Assembly: GCF_014195535.1 (NCBI RefSeq)
Contig: NZ_JACIBY010000003.1
Coordinates: 186,001-250,000 of the forward strand
Length of the DNA stretch: 64,000 nucleotides
Direction: 5' to 3'
Source of the DNA: Runella defluvii
GTDB lineage: Bacteria > Bacteroidota > Bacteroidia > Cytophagales > Spirosomataceae
The notes under the pieces were generated by a model. It saw nothing but the letters and a program-made list of their open reading frames with translations, searched no databases and was not told where the DNA came from. Below are positions 42,274 to 48,706 of this stretch, in pieces; position 1 is the stretch's first letter; every line of letters begins with the position of its first letter. The translations under genes were made by a program, and so were the position numbers.

Positions 42274-43716
42274 TTACAATTCAAAAGTTTGTCCCTTTGT
42301 GGGGATCTCGATATTTTCGTAACCGACTGATTGTAAAGTGTTTTTAAAGTGGTCCATACTTGGCTTTTCCCCGTGGACAAGGAAGATTTTTTTTAACTCG
42401 GCAGGTGCCTGTTGCTGAACAAACGTCAGAAGGTCTTCTTTGTCTCCGTGGCCGCTAAATACGTCAATTTTTTCGATATTGGCCAATACTTGCTCGTCTT
42501 TCCCTCGAATGCGTAGTGTTGTTTGGCCATTCAGAAGCCTCCATCCGAGCGTTCCTTCGGCACAATAACCGATGAGCAATATGGTGCAGTAAGGATTGCT
42601 AATGTTCTGAGCCACATGGTATTCGACGCGTCCACCTTGCACCATTCCAGAGGAAGAAATGATGATACAAGGCTCTACATGGTTTGAAATAGCGCGGCTG
42701 GCGTCTGTACTTTCGAGGTAGATTAAATTTTCAAAGTCAAACAACGATTCATTCTCTTCGTTAAACTCACGGGCCTCGCGGTTTAGCATTCGAACGTTCC
42801 GCTGATAGACCCGCGAGCTTTCAAAAGCAAGCGGACTGTCGGCAAAAACTTTGATGGGAGGAAGCTGATGATTATTATATAATTTATTTAAGGTATATAA
42901 TAAAGCCTGAGTTCGTCCCACACTAAAAGACGGAATAATAAGCCGCCCTGGAATGTCAACACAGGTACGTTTGATAACATCTGCCAAAGCCAAATCGGGC
43001 GAAACGCCTTTTTCATGCAAACGATTGCCGTAGGTTGTTTCACATACTAAGAAATCAACTTGGGGCAAAGTAGCTGGATCAATAAGAAGTGGGTAGCCTT
43101 TACGGCCCACATCACCCGAAAATCCAATGGTTTTTTTCTGCCCGTTTTCCCAAACTTCAACTACGATATGTGCTGCACCCAATAAATGCCCTGCGGGGAT
43201 AAAAGTAATAATGACGTTGTCGGATACCCTAAAACGGCGATTAAAGGCAAGTGGAACAAAGTTTTCGAGTGCTTGACGTACTTGTTTTTCGAGGTATAAA
43301 TCTTTAGGAAGTTCTTTTTTTCTGCCTTTTTTTCGTTTACGTTGCGAATCCGAACTGTTCAATTCATTGATTCGCTTCTGATTCAGCATTGCTGCATCTT
43401 TAAGTAATATACTGGTTAGAGCAAAAGTAGAATCGGTACACAGTACTTGTCCTTCGTATCCATCTCGATACAAGTTTGGGATATTTCCAGAGTGATCAAT
43501 ATGGGCGTGAGTCAATAAAACTACGTTAATTGACGGAGCTTCAAAAGGGAAAAGTGCGTTTGGAAATGGGGGTGGGGTATCGTTGAGCGCGCGTCTTCGG
43601 TCGCCGCTTTCAAAGTCAGAACCACAGTCAATCAAAATACGATAATCGTCTTCCAATTCTAGGAGGTACATGCTACCAGTAACCTGTTGTGAAGCCCCCC
43701 AAAAAGTTAATTTCAT
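42274..43716 (-). CDS. Metallo-beta-lactamase-fold beta-CASP RNase-like protein
   Basis: A 480-residue MBL-fold nuclease of the beta-CASP group (CPSF/YSH1-like). The zinc motif LTHAHIDHSG is near residues 68-77, and GHLLGAAHIVVE and FSGDVGRKG hold further ligands. The beta-CASP cap follows, with GRTQALLYTL and SSSGMVQGGRVEYH. A Lys/Arg-rich insertion, SSDSQRKRKKGRKKELPKD (about residues 123-141), is a likely RNA-contacting loop. Such enzymes process RNA; a lactamase role is not implied. It leads a five-gene minus-strand run. Confidence 0.87.
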   Translation of the reverse strand: MKLTFWGASQQVTGSMYLLELEDDYRILIDCGSDFESGDRRRALNDTPPPFPNALFPFEAPSINVVLLTHAHIDHSGNIPNLYRDGYEGQVLCTDSTFALTSILLKDAAMLNQKRINELNSSDSQRKRKKGRKKELPKDLYLEKQVRQALENFVPLAFNRRFRVSDNVIITFIPAGHLLGAAHIVVEVWENGQKKTIGFSGDVGRKGYPLLIDPATLPQVDFLVCETTYGNRLHEKGVSPDLALADVIKRTCVDIPGRLIIPSFSVGRTQALLYTLNKLYNNHQLPPIKVFADSPLAFESSRVYQRNVRMLNREAREFNEENESLFDFENLIYLESTDASRAISNHVEPCIIISSSGMVQGGRVEYHVAQNISNPYCTILLIGYCAEGTLGWRLLNGQTTLRIRGKDEQVLANIEKIDVFSGHGDKEDLLTFVQQQAPAELKKIFLVHGEKPSMDHFKNTLQSVGYENIEIPTKGQTFEL

Positions 43717-43861
43717 ATGAAGTCAGTTATTCCTCTTATGTACTCAATGCGGAACAAGAGGAGAGTTCGTTACGTTTCCTTCAAAGGTTTAAACACAATA
43801 ATGCGAATAAGCGATTGAAGAAGGGTTTCTGCAAAAGTATCAAAAACAGCTTAAAAAAACA

Positions 43862-44338
43862 TTATTCTGCTAACGGAATAGGACGGGCGATTCGTTCCTC
43901 TAAGGAGATAAATGTTTCGGTTCGTTGAATACCACCTACTTTTTGAATTTTATCGTGAAGAACTTGCCGCAGATGTTCTGTATCACGACAAACGATTTTA
44001 GCAAAAATGCTGTAAATACCCGTAGTGTAATGAATATTAACTACTTCGGGAATGCGTTCGAGCTCAATAGCGACTTCTTCATAGAGCGAACTTTTGTCTA
44101 AGTATATACCTAAAAAAGCGCTAATATCCCAGCCTAATTTAGTTTGATCAACCAATAATTGTGCCCCTTTAACAATTCCAAGCTGCTCAAGTTTTTTCAT
44201 TCGCACATGAACTGTACCTCCTGAAACATGAACCCGTTTGCCAATTTCGGTGTAAGCTAGGTGTGCATCTTCTAAAAGAAGCGCTAAAATTTTTAAGTCA
44301 GTTGCGTCAATTTTATCAATTTCTAAATTTCGTTCCAT
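43862..44338 (-). CDS. Lrp/AsnC-family transcriptional regulator
   Basis: A 158-residue regulator with an N-terminal winged helix-turn-helix (about 13-60: TDLKILALLLEDAHLAYTEI, VSGGTVHVRMKKLEQLGI) and a C-terminal ligand-binding RAM domain (about 75-150: IPEVVNIHYTTGIYSIFAKI). It probably senses an amino acid. Its start faces the tRNA-like locus and the DUF819 membrane-protein gene across a 616-nt region, so it might control the latter; that is inferred from position. Confidence 0.92.
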   Translation of the reverse strand: MERNLEIDKIDATDLKILALLLEDAHLAYTEIGKRVHVSGGTVHVRMKKLEQLGIVKGAQLLVDQTKLGWDISAFLGIYLDKSSLYEEVAIELERIPEVVNIHYTTGIYSIFAKIVCRDTEHLRQVLHDKIQKVGGIQRTETFISLEERIARPIPLAE

Positions 44339-44423
44339 GATGAAGTGGTAAAATTAGATTTCATTTAACAAAAGTGCTGTTTTGTTGAATGAAATCAAAA
44401 TTTTTAAAAATATTTATGGAAAA

Positions 44424-44455
44424 TTTGCAACAAAAAATAATATCTATTAGTTTTG
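44424..44455 (+). promoter_or_regulatory. Consensus Bacteroidota promoter for the tRNA-like RNA
   Basis: TTTG at 44424-44427 and TAGTTTTG at 44448-44455, separated by 20 nt, match the vegetative consensus (TTTG, 19-21, TAnnTTTG) exactly. A transcript would begin near 44462, 58 nt before the tRNA-like fold. Confidence 0.6.
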
Positions 44456-44460
44456 CATTG

Positions 44461-44502
44461 TCAATTAAAGAAAAAAGCACTTGGCAACAAGTAAATTAGT
44501 TG
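44461..44502 (+). other. Leader stem-loop with GCAA tetraloop
   Basis: ACTTG-GCAA-CAAGT forms a 5-bp hairpin with a GNRA loop (about 44479-44492), enclosed by GTCAA/TTGAC (about 44460 and 44498). It lies between the promoter and the tRNA-like domain and is probably part of the same RNA. Confidence 0.45.
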
Positions 44503-44519
44503 ACTTTAGTTCTTTATAC

Positions 44520-44680
44520 TGTAGGATGATGAAACTTGGCAGCCATGCCCTCCTGTCTCGGGGGTGGTGAGTTCAGGACAAACACGATATAATGCCGGCA
44601 CTCTAGTCGACTGGGGTAGACCACCAAACTTTGTATCGCGGCTAACTGCACCGTGGGCGGTTCGAATCCCCCTCCTACAG
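44520..44680 (+). ncRNA. tRNA-like RNA with a ~91-nt insertion in the variable region
   Basis: Acceptor stem TGTAGGA (44520-44526) pairs with TCCTACA (44673-44679), extended to 8 bp by C44519-G44680. The D arm ATG/CAT has the class II-like loop AAACTTGGCAGC including GG at 44538-44539. An anticodon-like arm CCCTC-CTGTCTC-GGGGG (44548-44564) has U33 and GUC in the anticodon position but pyrimidine 37. T arm GGCGG-TTCGAAT-CCCCC (44656-44672) has one C-C mismatch. Between anticodon arm and T arm are 91 nt, against about 23 at most in normal class II tRNAs. CCA is not encoded. It is not a normal tRNA, and it is far shorter than tmRNA. It could be a tRNA relic, a tRNA with an unusual intron, or a new tRNA-mimic RNA. 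Confidence 0.55.
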
Positions 44681-44720
44681 CATTCATGTGAATGGTAAAA
44701 CAATTACCCCTCACGACCCT

Positions 44721-44765
44721 AAGGATAGCTTGTTTAAATGATTCATTTCAACAAGTTATCCTTTT
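44721..44765 (+). terminator. Terminator of the tRNA-like RNA
   Basis: AAGGATAGCTTGTT pairs with AACAAGTTATCCTT (one mismatch-type G-T) around a 15-nt loop, followed by a short T-run. It lies 41 nt after the tRNA-like 3' end. Confidence 0.75.
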
Positions 44766-44778
44766 AAAATATAAAATG

Positions 44779-44797
44779 AAGTGTCCAATTGACACTT
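44779..44797. repeat. Short hairpin in the spacer between two terminators
   Basis: AAGTGTC-CAATT-GACACTT, a perfect 7-bp stem. A related sequence GAAGTGTAATTGCGACAC occurs at about 44836-44853, so a motif of this type is repeated within 60 nt. Confidence 0.45.
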
Positions 44798-44849
44798 ACT
44801 TAAAAGAAAAACTATTTGGTTTTTAGTTTGTTGATGAAGTGTAATTGCG

Positions 44850-44887
44850 ACACGCAGGCTCAGCTTTGAGGCCTGTGTGTTTTTTTT
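44850..44887 (+). terminator. Second terminator, upstream of the DUF819 gene
   Basis: ACACGCAGGC pairs with GCCTGTGTGT around TCAGCTTTGAG, followed by eight T. It closes a short (about 120 nt) interval after the preceding terminator. Confidence 0.8.
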
Positions 44888-44954
44888 GTGCCTATACCTA
44901 GTTATTCTCAAAAGAATGGTTTATTTGCCAACTTTTCGATTTTTAACTTGACAT

Positions 44955-46202
44955 ATGTTACTTCTCACTGTTTTTACTTCAGACGCCGTCGTTCTTGGCT
45001 TACTTTTTATCATTTTGGCGGGTGTTTTTTATACAGCTTCCTTAAAACACCCACTTTGGATAAAGTTTTACGCAATTTTTCCTCCTTTACTTCTTTGTTA
45101 TTTCATCCCAGGAGTTTTAAATTCTTTTAAAATCATTTCAGGAGAGGAGTCTAAACTCTATTCAGTGGTTTCCCAATATTTTTTACCAGCGTGTCTGGTT
45201 TATTTTACCCTTGGAATGGACTTTAAAGCGGTAGTACGTTTAGGCCCTAAAGCACTTCTTGTGTTTTTGGCAGGCACTCTGGGAGTAATGCTTGGTGGTC
45301 CAATAGCAGTAGCGATTGTTAAAACCTTTGCTCCTGAAGTGGTTGGCGGCTCGGGCTCTGATGCTGTTTGGAGGGGGCTATCTACCATTGCGGGAAGTTG
45401 GATTGGGGGAGGGGCAAATCAAACGGCGTTAAAAGAAGTTTTTCAACCAAGTGATCGTCTTTTTTCGCAAGTGATTGCAGTAGATGTCATTGTGGCGGAA
45501 ATTTGGATGGCCGTACTAATTTACGGCGCGGGAAAAGCAGCTAAAATTGATTATTATTTTAAAGCAGATGCTACTGCCATTGATGAATTAAAAACAAAGC
45601 TTGAACTAGAACAGAAAACATCTAAGCGAATACCAACACTCAATGATTTAATGATGATTGCCGCGGTTGGTTTTGGTGCTACGGCCCTTGCTCATTTTGT
45701 GGCAGATTTGGTTGCTCCATGGCTCAAACTTAATTATCCCTCTCTTGAGAAATTTAGCCTAACTTCATCATTTTTTTGGGTTGTTTCGGTCGTTACATTT
45801 TTGGGTATTTTGCTTTCTTTTACCCGATTGCGCCAACTCGAATTTGCGGGAGCCTCAAAAATTGGTAGTTTGTTCCTCTACGTACTTGTGGCAACCATTG
45901 GTATGAAAATGGATATTTTTGCCGTGGCCGAAAACCCTGGGTTATTTGTAGTAGGGATTCTATGGATGACCATACACGTAATGATTACCTTGTTGGTTGC
46001 CAAATGGTTAAGAGCGCCTTTCTTTTTTACAGCAGTAGGTTCACAAGCCAATGTAGGAGGTGCTGCTTCAGCACCGGTTGTTGCCGCGGCTTTCCATCCT
46101 TCGCTGGCATCGGTAGGTGTATTATTGGCAATATTGGGGTACGCATTGGGAACGTACGGAGGGTATTTGACTGGACTGATGATGCAATGGATAGCAGAAT
46201 AA
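44955..46202 (+). CDS. DUF819-family integral membrane protein
   Basis: A 415-residue polytopic inner-membrane protein with about ten predicted helices, Gly-rich and matching DUF819 (YjcL-like): YFLPACLVYFTLGMDFKAV, STIAGSWIGGGANQTALKEV, SQVIAVDVIVAEIWMAVLI and a C-terminal GSQANVGGAASAPVVAAAFH. The fold resembles secondary transporters, but the substrate is unknown. It stands alone; the nearest regulator is the Lrp/AsnC gene on the opposite strand beyond the tRNA-like locus. Confidence 0.85.
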   Translation: MLLLTVFTSDAVVLGLLFIILAGVFYTASLKHPLWIKFYAIFPPLLLCYFIPGVLNSFKIISGEESKLYSVVSQYFLPACLVYFTLGMDFKAVVRLGPKALLVFLAGTLGVMLGGPIAVAIVKTFAPEVVGGSGSDAVWRGLSTIAGSWIGGGANQTALKEVFQPSDRLFSQVIAVDVIVAEIWMAVLIYGAGKAAKIDYYFKADATAIDELKTKLELEQKTSKRIPTLNDLMMIAAVGFGATALAHFVADLVAPWLKLNYPSLEKFSLTSSFFWVVSVVTFLGILLSFTRLRQLEFAGASKIGSLFLYVLVATIGMKMDIFAVAENPGLFVVGILWMTIHVMITLLVAKWLRAPFFFTAVGSQANVGGAASAPVVAAAFHPSLASVGVLLAILGYALGTYGGYLTGLMMQWIAE

Positions 46203-46203
46203 A

Positions 46204-48297
46204 CTAGCGTTCGAGCAAAATTGCCCCTCTGAACTCGGAAATTGATTCACTATTCTGAATTTTGTATTGTAAAAGGTAAACATAGGATCCATTGGGGGCG
46301 GCGGCATCTTTAAATGTCCCGTTCCATTGGGGATCTTTACTTTGTTCAAAATAGACAGGATGCCCCCAGCGGTTATAAACTGTAAGGCTAACGATTTCAC
46401 CCCCTACCATGATGGCTTTGAACGTGTCGTTGACTCCGTCGCTGTTGGGAGTAAAAATGTCTGGAACATAAAATCGGGGATTACATGGCCCTGAAACGGT
46501 AATGGTTCGGAATAGAGAACAGCCAAGTTGGTTGGTTACTTTCACGCGATAAATACCGTCGGGTTGTGGTTGTATCGACCGCGTTGTCTCTCCTGAATCC
46601 CATAAATAGGTCAAATCACTATCGTCGTTTTCAGCGGCAAAAAGCGGTTTTTCATTGCAAGTAGTAGCTTCTTTAGCGATATTAGGTAATGGGTGGTTTC
46701 GAACAATGATAGTGTCGCGGCCAGAACAAGGTCCTTGCGTCGCTGTTAAAATATATTGACCACTTTGAGACACCTTTGTTTCGATACCTGTGCTGCCGTT
46801 TGACCAACTGTAGTTAATGTTTCCCCCAGAAGCGTTGACGTTTGGACGTAAGGTAACAGCCTCGCCTTCACAAGTAAGTTTGTCAAGCCCTAAATCAATT
46901 TGTGGGGTTGGCAATACAGTAATGGTTCTGCTTGTAACACATCCGCCACCTAATGTACTCACCTTTACGGCGTATGTTCCAGGTTGGAAAATAGTTAACT
47001 GAGGGTTGGTTGTATTGGAAGAGGCCCAAAAATACGAATAGGTATTGGTGCCTAGTGCTCCTGCTTCTAATACCATCGAAGGAGATGCAAAACAAAGGGT
47101 TTCATTTGGTTTTAATTCAGGTGGTTTACCAACGACAACGGTAGTAGAAAATGATTTAGAACAAGCACCATTAGAAACAGTTATGGCATAGGTTCCTGTT
47201 TTTGCCACGTTGATTTTTGAAGTAGTCTCTCCTGTCGTCCATTTGTAAGAAACTGGGAGGTTGTTTGGAGTAATAGTTGGTGATAACTCTACGATATTTC
47301 CCTCACAGAATTCGTTGGTCGCGTTAAAAGCGACTTGAGGCAAACCGATTACACTCAAATTCAAGGTTCGGCTACTATCGCAGCCTAGGGCTGTTTTAAA
47401 GTTATCTTTATAAGTTCCGCTGGAGGAATACCCATCATAGATTTCACCTTGACAAATGGTTTTGTTAATCGTAGCGTCTTGTACTTTGGGGGGGACATTA
47501 ACAACTTTTAGGGCGATTGAAGTACATCGATTAGCGTCTGTCGCGGTTACGGAGTAAACTCCACTTTCTTCAAAGGTGTTGGTTGCATTTGTGGGTGTTT
47601 TTCCGCCAGACCACCTATAAGAAGTGCCGCCACTTGCAGTTAAAACAGTACTTCCACATGATTTTGAGTCTTCGGTAATTTTAACAGGAAAGATAGGAGG
47701 TTGAAGCCCCCAAGTGATATTTGTGTAATCCTCGGGTGTATCTGAGAAAATGGTTAAACAAGTAAAAGTGCCAGGAAATAGTAATATGGAATAGCCCTCC
47801 AAACCACGAATAGTATATGAACTAGTATAATTCATTCCAATACCATTGTATACAACTACATATGGTTGATCTAAACGAAGACTAACAGGAGTGATTTGTT
47901 CGCCAGGTGTATTGGGGAAATCTCGACCAAGCGATGCAATTAGTAAAAGTGGATTTGTTACTGGTTCAGAGAAACACATGGTTGTTGTTCCGTCTGCACC
48001 AGCAGTCCACTCTGTTCTTGGAACAGTAGCGTTTGGGATTACAGTTACGCCACTGTACCCGCTAAAATTCTCAAACCCATATATTTTGTCAGTAGAACCA
48101 AACTCATAATTGGCGCTCATGGTGACGTTAACAGGGCGGCCATTCACTTGGATAGTGCCAGTTGCTTCCCTTCCTTTAAAGTTAGTCCAAGTTGCCCAAG
48201 AATAGTCTTGCTTACACTGGGAAAAACAGTGCAAATGAATAAAATACGTAAAAAATAAAACTAGTGTAAGCTTCCAGTACATCTTCAAACGGTTCAT
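46204..48297 (-). CDS. T9SS-secreted surface protein with gliding-motility (CHU_C) C-terminal domain
   Basis: About 697 residues from the ATG at 48297 (MNRLKMYWKLTLVLFFTYFI..., signal ending CFSQ). Residues about 200-600 hold several Ig/PKD-like modules each containing a Cys and an YxW-type core (SYRWSGGK, SYKWTTGETTS, TYLWDSGETTRS). The C-terminus (YVPDIFTPNSDGVNDTFK ... YNRWGHPVYF, GSYVYLLQY) is the CHU_C/type B sorting domain exported by the type IX system. Probably a cell-surface or released adhesin. Ligand unknown. Confidence 0.88.
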   Translation of the reverse strand: MNRLKMYWKLTLVLFFTYFIHLHCFSQCKQDYSWATWTNFKGREATGTIQVNGRPVNVTMSANYEFGSTDKIYGFENFSGYSGVTVIPNATVPRTEWTAGADGTTTMCFSEPVTNPLLLIASLGRDFPNTPGEQITPVSLRLDQPYVVVYNGIGMNYTSSYTIRGLEGYSILLFPGTFTCLTIFSDTPEDYTNITWGLQPPIFPVKITEDSKSCGSTVLTASGGTSYRWSGGKTPTNATNTFEESGVYSVTATDANRCTSIALKVVNVPPKVQDATINKTICQGEIYDGYSSSGTYKDNFKTALGCDSSRTLNLSVIGLPQVAFNATNEFCEGNIVELSPTITPNNLPVSYKWTTGETTSKINVAKTGTYAITVSNGACSKSFSTTVVVGKPPELKPNETLCFASPSMVLEAGALGTNTYSYFWASSNTTNPQLTIFQPGTYAVKVSTLGGGCVTSRTITVLPTPQIDLGLDKLTCEGEAVTLRPNVNASGGNINYSWSNGSTGIETKVSQSGQYILTATQGPCSGRDTIIVRNHPLPNIAKEATTCNEKPLFAAENDDSDLTYLWDSGETTRSIQPQPDGIYRVKVTNQLGCSLFRTITVSGPCNPRFYVPDIFTPNSDGVNDTFKAIMVGGEIVSLTVYNRWGHPVYFEQSKDPQWNGTFKDAAAPNGSYVYLLQYKIQNSESISEFRGAILLER

Positions 48298-48706
48298 AAT
48301 CAGCACAATTCAGAAAGGAATTAATTACGACTAGCCATAAAACAACTTCATAGTTTTTTTGATGAACAGAATATGTTCAGGTTCTTAGAGGAATATTTAT
48401 GGATTATTGGCCGTAAAAATAGCTATTCTTACGACGCTTTGCATCCTCTGAAAGTAACATTTTATTTTACGGAAGCATTTACTAAGTACATTGTGTAATT
48501 AGTTTTTTGTATTTTATATTGTCTGCATTAACGTGTGAATAGTGCCGATTAAGCGTATTTCTGGCAGACTCGCTTGAAAATGGTTAATCTATGGTAATTT
48601 TCATATCCATTATTCAATTGAGTTTGTAGATAATATGAATCTATCTATTCCACTATGAACAATGTGTTGTTTCTGCATCTGTTTTTGATTGTTTTTCAAA
48701 TCTAAA
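48298..48706. other. Intergenic region without recognised features
   Basis: About 409 nt, AT-rich, between the CHU_C gene start and the stop of the next minus-strand gene. Must hold the CHU_C promoter. I see no gene, RNA or clear terminator. Confidence 0.4.

Noticed and set aside
44565-44655. Group I intron in the tRNA-like fold
   Set aside because: 91 nt is far below known group I intron sizes and I see no P/Q/R/S core or a normal anticodon stem restored by removal.
44520-44680. tmRNA (ssrA)
   Set aside because: Too short (161 nt), no visible tag reading frame, and the D/T-arm spacing does not fit tmRNA.
44506-44714. Minus-strand reading frames with GGGFEPPT- and RGGIRTAHGAV-like peptides over the tRNA-like locus
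   Set aside because: GFEPP-type peptides are a known artefact of translating the tRNA T-arm complement; the region is structured RNA, not coding.
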